Below are positions 15,543-25,786 of a DNA stretch of 64,000 nt, piece by piece (position 1 is the first letter of the stretch; each line of letters begins with the position of its first letter). The DNA comes from Streptomyces lincolnensis (GTDB lineage Bacteria > Actinomycetota > Actinomycetes > Streptomycetales > Streptomycetaceae), in assembly GCF_021173675.1 (NCBI RefSeq), contig NZ_JAIHON010000012.1, forward strand, positions 186,001 to 250,000. The letters are read 5' to 3'. The notes beneath the pieces are model-generated. The model had not been told where the DNA came from. It saw nothing but the letters and a program-made list of their open reading frames with translations, and made no database searches. Made by a program: the position numbers and the translations under genes.

Positions 15543-17591
15543 CTACTTCGGCGCCGACGTCTCCTTGGCCCGCTGCTCGGCGGGCCCCCGCCGCACCGCG
15601 CCCGGCGCGTTCCACTCCTGCCGCTTGCGGGCCCGCTTCCGGGCCGCCTCGGAGGACTGGAGCTGGTAGGGCACCGACGTCACCATGACACCCGGAGTGA
15701 ACAGCAGCCGGCCCTTCAGCCGGAGCGCGCTCTGGTTGTGCAGCAGATGCTCGTACCAGTGGCCGACCACGTACTCGGGGATGATCACGGAGACCACGTC
15801 CCGCGGCGACTCCTTGCGCAGGCTCTTCACGTACTCGATGACCGGCCGCGTGACCTCGCGGTACGGCGAGTCGAGGACCTTCAGCGGCACGGTGATGCCC
15901 CGTCGCTCCCACTCGGCGCGCAGCGCCTTGGTCTCCGCCGGGTCGACGTTGACGCTGAGCGCCTCCAGGGTGTCCGAGCGCATCAGCTTGGCGTAGGACA
16001 GCGCCCGCAGGGTGGGGCGGTGGATCTTGGAGATCAGCACGACGGAGTGCACGCGGGACGGCCGTACGATGTCGTCGCTCGGGCCCTCGGGGGCCGCGAT
16101 CTCCTCGGCGACCCGGTCGTAGTGCTTACGGATGGCGGTCATCGTCGCGTAGAAGATGACCATGCCGAGCAGCGCGACCCAGGCGCCGTGGGTGAACTTG
16201 GTGACCAGGACGACGACCAGCACCATGCCGGTGAAGAAGGCGCCGAAGGCGTTGATGGCGCGGGAGCGGAGCATGTGGCGGCGCTTGGCCTGGTCCTTCT
16301 CGGTGACCAGGTGGCGGTTCCAGTGGCGGACCATGCCGGTCTGGCTGAGCGTGAAGGACACGAACACGCCGACGATGTAGAGCTGGATCAGCCGCGTGGA
16401 GTCGGCGCCGTAGATCCACACCAGCAGCGCGGCGGCGCCCGCGAGGAGCACGATGCCGTTCGAGAAGGCGAGGCGGTCGCCGCGGGTGTGGAGCTGGCGG
16501 GGCAGGTAGCGGTCCTGGGCGAGGATCGAGCCGAGCAGCGGGAAGCCGTTGTAGGCGGTGTTCGCGGCGAGGAACAGCACCAGCGCCGTGGCCGCGGCGA
16601 GCACGATGAACAGGAAGCTGCCCTTGCCGAAGACGGCCGCGGCGACCTGGGAGATCACCGGGTTCTGGACGTAGTCGGCGCCGAGGGCCACGCCGTTGTG
16701 GACCAGGTCGACGGCCGGGTTCTCGGCCATGCGGACCTTGGTCACGGCGGCCAGCGCGATGATGCCGCAGAACATCGTGACGGCGAGCAGGCCCATCATC
16801 GCGAGCGTGGTCGCCGCGTTCTTCGACTTGGGCTTGCGGAAGGCCGGGACGCCGTTGGAGATCGCCTCGACGCCCGTGAGCGCGGCACAGCCGGAGGAGA
16901 AGGCGCGCAGCAGGAGGAAGACCAGGGCGAACCCGGCCAGCCCCTGGTGCTCCGGCTTGATCTCGTAGTCCGCCGTCGGCGCCCGCATGGTGTCGCCCAG
17001 GACGAGCCCGCGGAAGGCACCCCACGCGATCATGATGAAGACGCCCGCGACGAAGACGTACGTGGGGATCGCGAACAGCGAGCCGGACTCCCTGACCCCG
17101 CGCAGGTTCATCAGCGTCAGCAGGACGATGACGGCGATCGCGCACAGCACCTTGTGCTCGACCACGAACGGGACCGCGGAGCCCAGGTTCTCGATGCCCG
17201 AGGAGATGGAGACGGCGACGGTCAGGACGTAGTCGACGAGCAGCGCGCTGGCGACCGTGAGGCCCGCCTTGGGGCCGAGGTTGGTGTTGGCCACCTCGTA
17301 GTCGCCGCCGCCGCTCGGGTACGCGTGCACGTTCTGACGGTAGGAGGCGACGACCGTGAACATCAGTACGACGACCGCGACGGCGATCCAGGGACTGAAG
17401 TGGTACGCCGACACGCCCGCGATGGACAGGACCAGCAGCACCTCGCCGGGCGCGTACGCCACGGAGGAGAGCGGGTCGGAGGCGAAGACAGGGAGTGCGA
17501 TGCGCTTCGGCAGGAGCGTTTCCCCGAGCCGGTCACTGCGCAGTGCGCGCCCGATCAGGATCCGTTTGGGCACGTCGGTCAGTTTGGACAC
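15543..17591 (-). CDS. APC-superfamily permease, KimA-like putative potassium importer
   Basis: About 682 residues: roughly 12 transmembrane helices, then a C-terminal cytoplasmic domain of ~180 residues. The N-terminus (ASDPLSSVAYAPGEVLLVL) and the early helix-2 region (SYRQNVHAYPSGGGDYEVA) strongly resemble Bacillus KimA/YdaO, a proton-coupled high-affinity K+ importer whose C-terminal domain responds to c-di-AMP. Two TrkA-like RCK proteins are encoded divergently next door, supporting a K+ role over amino-acid transport. The start is set at GTG 17591; an in-frame GTG at 17630 is possible. No riboswitch is visible upstream. Confidence 0.85.
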   Translation of the reverse strand: MSKLTDVPKRILIGRALRSDRLGETLLPKRIALPVFASDPLSSVAYAPGEVLLVLSIAGVSAYHFSPWIAVAVVVLMFTVVASYRQNVHAYPSGGGDYEVANTNLGPKAGLTVASALLVDYVLTVAVSISSGIENLGSAVPFVVEHKVLCAIAVIVLLTLMNLRGVRESGSLFAIPTYVFVAGVFIMIAWGAFRGLVLGDTMRAPTADYEIKPEHQGLAGFALVFLLLRAFSSGCAALTGVEAISNGVPAFRKPKSKNAATTLAMMGLLAVTMFCGIIALAAVTKVRMAENPAVDLVHNGVALGADYVQNPVISQVAAAVFGKGSFLFIVLAAATALVLFLAANTAYNGFPLLGSILAQDRYLPRQLHTRGDRLAFSNGIVLLAGAAALLVWIYGADSTRLIQLYIVGVFVSFTLSQTGMVRHWNRHLVTEKDQAKRRHMLRSRAINAFGAFFTGMVLVVVLVTKFTHGAWVALLGMVIFYATMTAIRKHYDRVAEEIAAPEGPSDDIVRPSRVHSVVLISKIHRPTLRALSYAKLMRSDTLEALSVNVDPAETKALRAEWERRGITVPLKVLDSPYREVTRPVIEYVKSLRKESPRDVVSVIIPEYVVGHWYEHLLHNQSALRLKGRLLFTPGVMVTSVPYQLQSSEAARKRARKRQEWNAPGAVRRGPAEQRAKETSAPK

Positions 17592-17761
17592 AACAGAGGA
17601 TCGTAAGGCGTCGAACTGGCGCCCGCCCACCCGCCACCCCTCAACCGCCTCTCATCTGCCTCACGGGTGAAATAACGGACGCCCAGCGCTGCGGATTCCG
17701 TAGCCGGACCGGTCGCCATGTCTATATGACAAACCCCGCCCGTCGACGCCTCGGAGGTTCC

Positions 17762-17857
17762 ATGCACGCGACCGCAGAGCTGATCGGGGCCGCGGCCACC
17801 CTTGTCGGTCTCGGAATCCTGTTTCTCGCCAGTGTGCGGAGCATCGGCCGCCGCTGA
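17762..17857 (+). CDS. 31-residue single-helix membrane protein
   Basis: A short gene of 31 codons starting at ATG 17762 with a strong GGAGG site 3 nt before it. The product has a short polar N-terminus, one hydrophobic helix (LIGAAATLVGLGILFLASV) and a basic tail SIGRR. It lies between the divergent KimA-like permease and the TrkA genes. Its size and single helix recall small accessory subunits of K+ transporters such as KdpF, so it might stabilise or regulate the permease; that is inference. The good ribosome-binding site and codon usage argue that it is a real gene. Confidence 0.7.
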   Translation: MHATAELIGAAATLVGLGILFLASVRSIGRR

Positions 17858-17983
17858 ACCGCTCCCAGCTGGGAAGCAACCATGCAAGGGGGTGCCGCCG
17901 TCCTACCGCGCGTGTGTAGCTTGGGCGTCGGTCTGAGACCCTGATGTGGCTGAGCAGTAACTCTTGACACCGGAAGGACGGTC

Positions 17984-18655
17984 GTGCACATCGTCATCAT
18001 GGGCTGCGGGAGAGTGGGTTCCGCTCTCGCCCAGACCCTGGAGCAACAGGGGCACACGGTCGCCGTGATCGACCAGGACCCCACCGCCTTCCGACGACTG
18101 GGCTCCGGTTTCGGCGGCCGGCGTGTCACCGGAGTCGGCTTCGACCAGGACACCCTGCGCGAGGCGGGCATCGAGGAGGCCGGCGCGTTCGCCGCCGTCT
18201 CCAGCGGTGACAACTCGAACATCATCGCCGCCCGGGTGGCGCGCGAGATGTTCGGCATCGAGAACGTGGCGGCCCGGATCTACGATCCCCGGCGCGCCGA
18301 GGTCTACCAGCGCCTGGGCATCCCGACCGTGGCGACCGTCCGCTGGACGGCCGACCAGATGCTGCGCCGGCTGCTGCCCTCGGGCGCGGAGCCGCTGTGG
18401 CGCGATCCCACCGGCGGGGTGCAGCTGGCCGAGGTGCACGCCTCGACCGCCTGGGTCGGGCACAAGATCAGCACGCTCCAGGAGGAGACGGGCGTCCGCG
18501 TGGCGTTCCTGACGCGGCTCGGGGAGGCGATCCTGCCCACCTCGCAGACGGTGCTCCAGGAGGGCGACCTGGTCCACGTGATGATGCGCACCGACGAGGT
18601 CGACAAGGTCGAGGCGGCGTTCGCCAAGGGTCCCGAAGAGGAGAGCGGTCACTGA
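17984..18655 (+). CDS. TrkA/KtrA-family potassium channel regulatory protein (first copy)
   Basis: A 223-residue RCK protein. The N-terminal Rossmann domain has GCGRVGSALAQTLEQQGHTV and an acidic strand end (IDQD), binding NAD(H) or nucleotide. A TrkA-C domain follows at ~140-215. Such proteins gate Trk/Ktr K+ channels or regulate other K+ carriers. The GTG start follows GGAAGGAC. It is coupled to the second TrkA gene (TGATG). No TrkH/KtrB channel gene is adjacent, so the partner is probably the KimA-like permease across the divergent promoter or a distant channel. Confidence 0.93.
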   Translation: MHIVIMGCGRVGSALAQTLEQQGHTVAVIDQDPTAFRRLGSGFGGRRVTGVGFDQDTLREAGIEEAGAFAAVSSGDNSNIIAARVAREMFGIENVAARIYDPRRAEVYQRLGIPTVATVRWTADQMLRRLLPSGAEPLWRDPTGGVQLAEVHASTAWVGHKISTLQEETGVRVAFLTRLGEAILPTSQTVLQEGDLVHVMMRTDEVDKVEAAFAKGPEEESGH

Positions 18656-19332
18656 TGAGGGTCGCCATTGCCGGTGCCGGTGCGGTGGGCCGCTCGATCG
18701 CGGGCGAGCTGCTGGAGAACGGCCACGAGGTCCTGCTGATCGACAAGGCGCCGACCGCCATCTCGGTCGAGCGCGTCCCGCAGGCGGAGTGGCTGCTCGC
18801 CGACGCCTGCGAGATCACCTCCCTGGACGAGGCCGCGCTCCAGCGCTGCAACGTCGTGATCGCCGCGACGGGCGACGACAAGGTCAACCTGGTCGTCTCC
18901 CTGCTGGCGAAGACCGAGTACGGGGTTCCGCGGGTCGTCGCCCGCGTCAACAACCCCAAGAACGAGTGGCTCTTCAACGAGTCCTGGGGCGTGGACGTGG
19001 CGGTCTCCACCCCGCGTCTGATGTCGGCGCTGGTCGAGGAGGCGGTGAGCGTCGGCGACCTGGTCCGGCTGCTGCGCTTCAGCCACGGCGACGCCAACCT
19101 GGTCGAACTGACCCTCCCCGAGGAGTCGGCCCTGGCCGGCACCCAGGTCGGCGACGTGGAATGGCCCGAGGACACCTCCCTGGTCACCATCATCCGCGGC
19201 ACCCGCGTCCTCACCCCGACCCGCGAGGACTCCCTGGAGGCGGGCGACGAGCTCCTCTTCGTGGCCGCGCAGGCCCGCGAGGAGCAGTTGGAGGACCTGC
19301 TCTCGGTGCGCCGGGAGGACGCGACGAGCTGA
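18655..19332 (+). CDS. TrkA/KtrA-family potassium channel regulatory protein (second copy)
   Basis: A 225-residue paralogue of the preceding gene. Its Rossmann motif is AGAGAVGRSIAGELLENGHEV, followed by LLIDK, and a TrkA-C domain lies at ~140-220. Its ATG shares one base with the upstream stop (TGATG). Tandem single-RCK genes likely form a hetero-oligomeric ring, equivalent to the double-domain TrkA of enterobacteria. A hairpin with stem GGGCGCC 27 bp after the stop terminates the pair. Confidence 0.93.
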   Translation: MRVAIAGAGAVGRSIAGELLENGHEVLLIDKAPTAISVERVPQAEWLLADACEITSLDEAALQRCNVVIAATGDDKVNLVVSLLAKTEYGVPRVVARVNNPKNEWLFNESWGVDVAVSTPRLMSALVEEAVSVGDLVRLLRFSHGDANLVELTLPEESALAGTQVGDVEWPEDTSLVTIIRGTRVLTPTREDSLEAGDELLFVAAQAREEQLEDLLSVRREDATS

Positions 19333-19358
19333 GCGCCTTCAAGCGCTACGACGACGGA

Positions 19359-19385
19359 GGGCGCCCTTGCGAAAGCGGGGCGCCC
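19359..19385 (+). terminator. Hairpin terminator after the trkA pair
   Basis: Inverted repeat GGGCGCCC...GGGCGCCC around a GAAA-type loop, 26 bp after the second trkA stop. There is no long T-run, as usual in Streptomyces. Confidence 0.65.
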
Positions 19386-19388
19386 TTG

Positions 19389-19487
19389 GTCCACCAGCCT
19401 GTCCGGCGATTGAGGACGGCGATCTAGGACGACGCCCCTTCAGGGCCGAAGCGGGGGTCTGGGGGCGCAGCCCCCGGCGAGCCCGCC
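19389..19487. repeat. Streptomyces dispersed intergenic repeat
   Basis: Contains CCTGTCCGGCGATTGAGGAC, a CTTCAGGGCCGAAGCGGGGG-like centre and GTCTGGGGGCGCAGCCCCC. This composite recurs in many Streptomyces intergenic regions as I remember them, usually next to 3' ends. It lies between the convergent trkA and DUF3159 genes and may help terminate both. Copy number cannot be checked here. Confidence 0.55.
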
Positions 19488-19501
19488 CCCACGCCGGGTG
19501 C

Positions 19502-20215
19502 CTACTCGACCGACCGAGCAGCAGCCTCCCGCTCCTTCTCCTCCGCCTCCATCTCGGCGAAAACGTCGATCGGCGCGGGCGCCTTCGCCAGGAAGACCCA
19601 GGTGAGCCAGACGGCCAGCAGGAACGGCGGGATCTTCAGGGAGACCAGCACCCAGCCGAGCTGGGTCGTGTCCGCCCACCAGTACAGCGGGAAGAGGATC
19701 GCGCACTTGGCGAGCAGGATCGCGCCCCAGGCGTAGCTGGCCTTGGCGTAGGCCTTCTTGCGGCCGGGGTTGCGGGTGCGCCAGGAGAGGTTCTCCTTGA
19801 AGACCGGGCCGAGGATGAGGCCGATCAGCGGGACTCCGCACAGCGTGGTGATGATGTAGGCGAGGCCCAGGCCCAGCGTGTAGAGCATGCCGGGCAGGTA
19901 GAAGTCCTTGGCGTTGCCGGTCATCATCGCGAAGACGACACCGAACGCGACGCCGAAGACCCCGCTGAAGGCGTGCTTGACGGTGTCCCGCATCACCAGC
20001 CGGACCACGACCAGGATCAGCGACACCGCGAGGGCGGCGATCGCCGACAGGTGCAGGTCCTTGTTGATGGTGTAGATGGTGACGAACAGCAGGCCGGGCA
20101 GCACCGTCTCGACCATGCCCCGGACCCCGCCGAAGGCCTCGAAGAGCGCGGCCTCGGTCACCGCCCGGGCATCGTGTTGCTGGGTGTCTTCGGTCGGCTT
20201 GTCGAGCGACGTCAC
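19502..20215 (-). CDS. DUF3159 membrane protein
   Basis: A 237-residue integral membrane protein with about five or six hydrophobic segments and charged ends. The N-terminus is acidic and cytoplasmic-looking; the C-terminus is Glu/Ala rich (EMEAEEKEREAAARS). It matches the actinobacterial DUF3159 family, found next to an OB-fold gene and TrkA genes in many Streptomyces. Function unknown. The OB-fold gene ends 3 bp upstream of its GTG start, so they are one operon, possibly continuing from kdpDE. Confidence 0.85.
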   Translation of the reverse strand: MTSLDKPTEDTQQHDARAVTEAALFEAFGGVRGMVETVLPGLLFVTIYTINKDLHLSAIAALAVSLILVVVRLVMRDTVKHAFSGVFGVAFGVVFAMMTGNAKDFYLPGMLYTLGLGLAYIITTLCGVPLIGLILGPVFKENLSWRTRNPGRKKAYAKASYAWGAILLAKCAILFPLYWWADTTQLGWVLVSLKIPPFLLAVWLTWVFLAKAPAPIDVFAEMEAEEKEREAAARSVE

Positions 20216-20218
20216 CGG

Positions 20219-20617
20219 CTACTCCCGTCCGAGGGGTCTCAGTTCGTACTTCGGGTTGAACAGCACCCGGCGGCCCCGGCTCATCGAGATCCGGCCCGAT
20301 GCGATCAGCTTGCGCCCCGGCTCTATGCCCACGATGGAGCGTCTGCCGAGCCACACCACGTCCAGAGCCGCGGAGCCGTCGAACAGCTCGGCCTCCAGGG
20401 CCGGGACTCCCGCGCGCGGCCTCAGGGTGACCGTGCGCAAGGTACCAGTAACCGTGACGACCTGACGGTCCTGGCAGTCGCCGATCCGGACACAGCCGGC
20501 GGTCGCGGCATCCTCCCGCAGCTCCTCGGACTCCAGGTCCTCCTGCGACGAGGAAAGCCGGTCGAGCATGCGCCGGAACCGGCCCACCGGCTTCTCGGAA
20601 CGAGGAACAGCACTCAT
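20219..20617 (-). CDS. OB-fold nucleic-acid-binding domain protein
   Basis: A 132-residue protein with a predicted OB-fold at ~45-125 (CQDRQVVTVTGTLRTVTLRP, followed by GSAALDVVWLGRRSI). The N-terminal ~40 residues are charged and possibly helical. Related actinobacterial proteins are annotated only by fold, and single-stranded nucleic-acid binding is assumed. It is immediately upstream of, and probably co-translated with, the DUF3159 gene. Confidence 0.85.
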   Translation of the reverse strand: MSAVPRSEKPVGRFRRMLDRLSSSQEDLESEELREDAATAGCVRIGDCQDRQVVTVTGTLRTVTLRPRAGVPALEAELFDGSAALDVVWLGRRSIVGIEPGRKLIASGRISMSRGRRVLFNPKYELRPLGRE

Positions 20618-20668
20618 GCCTGAAGCGTACCGGGGCCCACCGACAGCTACGTACCCGCGCTGCTACCG

Positions 20669-20702
20669 CTCGAACCGGTACTCCATCCCCGGCTCCGTGA
20701 TG
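20669..20702 (-). repeat. Duplicated 3' end of kdpE in the intergenic region
   Basis: A 34-bp segment identical in 33 positions to 20756-20789, the last codons of kdpE. Read on the minus strand it encodes ITEPGMEYRFER, the same C-terminal beta-hairpin signature. It is either a local duplication or the last remnant of a second OmpR-type regulator gene. Confidence 0.75.
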
Positions 20703-20711
20703 CTGCATCCC

Positions 20712-20729
20712 CCGGGGGACAACCCCCGG
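20712..20729 (-). terminator. Hairpin downstream of kdpDE
   Basis: On the minus strand CCGGGGG-TTGT-CCCCCGG forms a 7-bp GC-only stem 20 bp after the kdpE stop. Adjacent G/C runs allow alternative pairing. Confidence 0.5.
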
Positions 20730-20749
20730 ACCCCCGGCCGTCCGACAGC

Positions 20750-21459
<710 letters not shown>

Positions 21460-21466
<7 letters not shown>

Positions 21467-24009
21467 GTGGCCTGCCTTTCCGGTCGTACGGGCTGAACGG
21501 GCTCCTCGGGCGGCAGTCCCGCCGCCCGGAGCGTCAGCACCATGGTGAGGCCTCCGCCGGGGGTGTCCTCGGCGGTGAGCGTGCCGGACATGGCCTCGGC
21601 GAAGCCGCGTGCCACGGCGAGTCCGAGGCCGACGCCGGCCCCGCGCGGGGCGTCGCCGTAGCGCTGGAAGGGCTCGAAGATGCGTTCCTTGGCCGCGTCG
21701 GGGACGCCGGGCCCGCGGTCGACGACCCGGACCTCGACGCGGTCGGCGATGGCGCTGGCGGACACCAGGACGGTCCTGCCGTCGGGGCTGTACTTGACGG
21801 CGTTCTCGACCAGGTTGGCCACCGACCGTTCCAGCAGCCCGGGGTCCACGGCGACCATGGGCAGGGTCTCCGGGACGTCCAGCTCCACACTGCCCTCGCT
21901 CACCCCGCCGAGCGCCATCGGCACCACCTCGTCGAGGTCGATCTCGCGGATCAGCGGCGTGACGGTGCCGGTCTGGAGGCGGGAGATGTCGAGCAGGTTC
22001 CCCACCAGGTGGTCGAGCCGGTCGGCGCCGTCCTCGATGCCCTCCAGCAGCTCGGCCCGGTCCTCCTCGGACCAGGCCACGTCGTCGGACCGGAGCGAGG
22101 TGACCGCCGCCTTGATCCCGGCCAGTGGCGTACGCAGATCATGGCTGACGGCGGCCAGCAGCGCGGTGCGGATGCGGTTGCCCTCGGCCATGGTCCGGGC
22201 CCGGTCGGCCTCCTCCTGCAGGCGCCTGCGGTCCAGGACGTCGGCGGCCTGGGCGGCGAAGGCGGCGAGCACCCGCCGGTCCTCGGCGGGCAGCACCCGG
22301 CCGCTCAGCGCGAGCGCCATGTGGTCGCCGACCGGCATGTCCACGTCCGCGTCCTCCGGCCGCTCCAGCGCCGGCCCGAGGCCCGCCCGGCCCGCGCAGG
22401 TCCAGGGATCGACGTCACCGGCGCGCTCCAGGAGGGCCGCCGACTCCATGCCGAAGGTCTCGCGGACCCGCTCCAGCAGCTCTTCCAGTCCGGTTTCACC
22501 GCGCAGCACGTTGCCCGCGAGGAAGGACAGGATCTCCGCCTCGGCCCGCAACCGGGCCGCCTGATGGGTGCGCCGGGCCGCGAGGTCGACGACCGAGGCC
22601 ACCGAGACGCCGACGCCCACGAAGATCACGATGGCGACGATGTTCTTCGGGTCGGCGATGGTCCAGTGGTGCAGGGGCGGTGTGTAGAAGTAGTTCAGCA
22701 GCAGCGAGCCCATCGCCGCCGAGGCCAGCGCCGGGAACAGCCCGCCGAGCAGGGCCGCCGCCACCACGATCGTCAGGAACAGCAACATGTCGTTGGCGAG
22801 GCCGAGCCGCACGGTGCTCAGCAGCAGCGCGGCGATCACCGGCCCGGCCACGCCGACCAGCCAGCCCCAGACGATCCGGGCCCGCCCGAGCCGAGCCCCC
22901 CGGGCCACCGGCAGTCCGCGCCCCTTGGCGACCTCCTCGTGCGTGACGATGTGCACGTCGAGGTCGGGCCCCGAGTCCCGGGCCACGGTCGTGCCGACGC
23001 CGGGTCCGAAGACGTACTGCCAGGTCTTGCGGCGCGAGGAACCCAGGACGATCTGGGTGGCGTTGACCCCGCGCGCGAAGTCCAGCAGCGCGGCCGGTAT
23101 GTCGTCGCCCACCACATGGTGAAAGGTTCCGCCGAGGTCCTCGACCAGGGTGCGCTGTACGGCGAGTTCCTCGGGCGAGGCGGCGGTCAGCCCGTCGCTG
23201 CGCGCTATGTAGACCGCCAGCACCTCGCCCCCGGCGCCCTTCTCCGCCAGCCGGGCGGCGCGGCGGATCAGGGTGCGGCCCTCCGGCCCGCCGGTCAGCC
23301 CGACCACGATCCGCTCCCGCGAGCCCCAGATCCGCGACACGCGGTGCTCGCTGCGGTAGGCGTTCAGGTACTCGTCGACCCGGTCGGCCACCCACAGCAG
23401 CGCCAGCTCGCGCAGGGCGGTGAGGTTGCCCGGCCGGAAGTAGTTCGAGAGAGCGGCGTCGAGCTTGTCCGGCTTGTAGACGTTCCCGTGGGCCATGCGC
23501 CGCCGCAGTGCCTCGGGCGACATGTCGACCAGTTCGATCTGGTCCGCCCGCCGCACGACCTCGTCGGGCACGGTCTCCCGCTGCCGCACCCCGGTGATCG
23601 ACTCGACCACGTCCCCCAGCGACTCCAGATGCTGGATGTTCACGGTCGATATCACGTCGATCCCGGCCGCCAGCAGCTCCTCCACGTCCTGCCAGCGCTT
23701 GGTGTTGCGGGAGCCGGGGATGTTGGTGTGGGCGAGTTCGTCCACCAGGGCGACGGCGGGGGCCCGGCGCAGCACGGCGTCGACGTCCATCTCGGTGAAG
23801 GCGGCACCGCGGTACTCCAGCTCCCGGCGCGGGATCTGCTCCAGGCCGTGCAGCATCACCTCGGTGCGGGGCCGGCCGTGGTGCTCCACGACGGCCACCG
23901 CACAGTCCGTGCCGCGCTCGACACGCCGGTGCGCCTCGGAGAGCATCGCGTACGTCTTGCCGACGCCCGGTGCCGCACCGAGGTAGATCCGAAGCCTGCC
24001 GCGTCCCAT
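21460..24009 (-). CDS. kdpD: KdpD, potassium-sensing membrane histidine kinase
   Basis: 849 residues from the ATG at 24009. The N-terminal KdpD domain has the Walker-type GAAPGVGKTYAMLSEAHRR and the ELAHTNIPGSRNTKRWQDV block. A universal-stress-protein domain follows (~210-350), then four close transmembrane helices (~390-480), a GAF-like region and the kinase core with SHDLRTPLAGI (phospho-His), N-box NAVKYS and G-boxes. It senses K+ and ionic conditions; in some bacteria the USP domain binds c-di-AMP. Stop and kdpE start overlap. The upstream gap to the ABC gene is 139 bp and probably holds the promoter. Confidence 0.95.
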
Positions 24010-24148
24010 GGCCCTATTGTCTTCCGGTCGATCCTGCCTGCGCAGCGTCGACCCTACGACCAGCAATCCCGACATATGGGGTCAGGGGCGGCCCACGGGC
24101 CCTCTTTGACGCAACCCTGACGCCCACTGTCGGTCCGGCGGACGGACG

Positions 24149-24841
24149 CTAGGACTCGACGATCTCCCCGTCGCCCAGTTCCAGCACCCGGTCGGCCAGG
24201 TCCAGCAGGTTCGTGTCGTGGGTGGCGACGAGGGCGGTGACCTGTTCGCTGCGGACGACGGCACGCAGCAGCTCCATCACGGAGTGGCCCGTCTCGGCGT
24301 CGAGCTGGCCGGTGGGCTCGTCGGCGATGAGCAGCGAGGGGCTGTTGGCGAGGGCACGGGCGATGGCCACCCGCTGCTGCTGGCCGCCGGAGAGCTCGCC
24401 GGGCCGCTGCCGGGCGTGCCCGGACAGGCCGACCAGGGAGAGCAGGAGATCGACGCGCTCCTCGCGCTCACGCACGTCGGCGCGGCGCAGACGCATCGGC
24501 ACGCCGACGTTCTCGGCGGCGGTCAGGATCGGGATGAGGCCGAAGGACTGGAAGACGAAGCCGACCCGGTCCCGGCGCAGGGCGAGCAAGCCGTCCTCAC
24601 CGAGGTCCGCGAGGTCGAGTCCGTCGACCTCCACCCGCCCCCGGCCCGGCGTGTCCAGACCGCCGACGATGTTCAGGAGCGTGGTCTTGCCGGAGCCGGA
24701 CCGCCCCTTGAGGGCGACGAGTTCACCGCGCGGCACCTCGAAGGAGACCCCGCGCAGCGCGTGCACGGCGCCCGCTCCGTCGCCGTAGGACTTGTGTACG
24801 TTCTCCACCCGCACCATGGTCTCGGTGACCACCTGAGTCAT
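24149..24841 (-). CDS. Orphan ABC transporter ATPase, MacB/LolD-like
   Basis: A 230-residue ABC ATPase: Walker A GRSGSGKTTLL, Q-loop FQSFGLIPILTAAENV, signature LSGGQQQR, Walker B LLIADEPTG and H-loop ATHD. The LolD/MacB/FtsE type normally works with an FtsX-like permease, but no permease gene is next to it. The ATG at 24841 follows GGAGGG. It may serve a permease encoded elsewhere. About 1 in 3 such Streptomyces ATPase genes stand apart as I recall, so this is not alarming. Confidence 0.92.
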   Translation of the reverse strand: MTQVVTETMVRVENVHKSYGDGAGAVHALRGVSFEVPRGELVALKGRSGSGKTTLLNIVGGLDTPGRGRVEVDGLDLADLGEDGLLALRRDRVGFVFQSFGLIPILTAAENVGVPMRLRRADVREREERVDLLLSLVGLSGHARQRPGELSGGQQQRVAIARALANSPSLLIADEPTGQLDAETGHSVMELLRAVVRSEQVTALVATHDTNLLDLADRVLELGDGEIVES

Positions 24842-24966
24842 GCGCCCTCCCCCGTGAACCGGGCGCCAGTATCACCAGCCGGCGCCCGGAGATCAACGCT
24901 TTCGGCTCGGGTCGTCCCCGCGGGTGAGGGTTTCCCGGGCACCCACGGGAGGGGCCCCGCGCGACA

Positions 24967-24999
24967 AAGGGCCGCATCCCCTGACGGGGTGCGGCCCTT
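24967..24999 (-). terminator. Strong hairpin terminator downstream of the DUF3710 gene
   Basis: AAGGGCCGCA(T)CCCC - TGAC - GGGGTGCGGCCCTT: 14 paired bases with one bulged T, 18 bp after the DUF3710 stop and ~125 bp upstream of the ABC ATPase start. It probably acts on the dut-operon transcript. Confidence 0.8.
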
Positions 25000-25017
25000 C
25001 GCTGTCGCCGGGACCTG

Positions 25018-25785
25018 CTAACGGACCTCGGTGATCTCCGGTCCGCGCTGGAGCTGGCCCATGCCGCCGGAGAAGCGGGAGCCCTCCTCCTGCTGCTGGA
25101 TGCCCTCGGGCACCATCTGCGCGTCGTTCGGCAGCTTCAGGACGATCGGGTCGCGGGGCGCCATCGGTCCCTCACCACGGACCACGACGGTGTCGCGGAA
25201 GATCTGCTCCAGCAGGCCGGCCGCCTGCGGCTGCACCGCGCCCTGGCCGGAGATGACACCGCGCAGGAACCAGCGCGGGCCGTCCACCCCGACGAACCGC
25301 ACCACCTGGAAACCGCCCGTGCCGTCCGGCAGCTGCACCGGCACCTGCGCGCGCAGCTCCCAGCCGAGCGGGCCCTCGACCTCGTCGATGATGCCGCCCT
25401 GCTGGGTGATGCCGGTGGCGATCTCCTCGCGGACCTCGCCCCAGATGCCCTCGCGCTTGGGTGCGGCGAAGGCCTGCAGCTGGACGGCGCTGTCGCGCAG
25501 CACCACGGTGGCCGCGACGATCGCGTCGCCCGCGACCTCGACCCGCAGTTCCATGCCGTCGACACCCGGTACGAACAGACCGCCCAGGTCCACCCGGCCC
25601 TCGGCCGGGTCACGGACCTCGGTGCTGTCCCAGGGCCCGTCGGGCCGCGGCTCCGGCTCCAGCCTCACGCGCTCGCGCTCGGCCGCGTCCTCTTCGTCCG
25701 CCTCAGTGTCGACACTGTCGACGACCTGCTCGGCCTCGCCGGCCGCGTCCTCGGCGGCACCCTTCTTCTTGCGACGTCCGAACAC
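25018..25785 (-). CDS. DUF3710 family protein
   Basis: A 255-residue protein from GTG 25785, behind GGAAGGA. The N-terminus is basic (VFGRRKKKG), followed by an acidic linker of ~45 residues. The DUF3710 domain (~60-230) holds the motifs RVDLGGLFVPGVDGMELR and RWFLRGVISG. The Gln/Pro-rich end includes GIQQQEEGSRFSGGMG. Function is unknown. It is conserved in actinobacteria directly downstream of dut, and here the dut stop is 1 bp from its start, so they are translated together. A link to nucleotide or cell-envelope homeostasis is only suggested by context. Confidence 0.88.
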   Translation of the reverse strand: MFGRRKKKGAAEDAAGEAEQVVDSVDTEADEEDAAERERVRLEPEPRPDGPWDSTEVRDPAEGRVDLGGLFVPGVDGMELRVEVAGDAIVAATVVLRDSAVQLQAFAAPKREGIWGEVREEIATGITQQGGIIDEVEGPLGWELRAQVPVQLPDGTGGFQVVRFVGVDGPRWFLRGVISGQGAVQPQAAGLLEQIFRDTVVVRGEGPMAPRDPIVLKLPNDAQMVPEGIQQQEEGSRFSGGMGQLQRGPEITEVR

Positions 25786-25786
25786 G

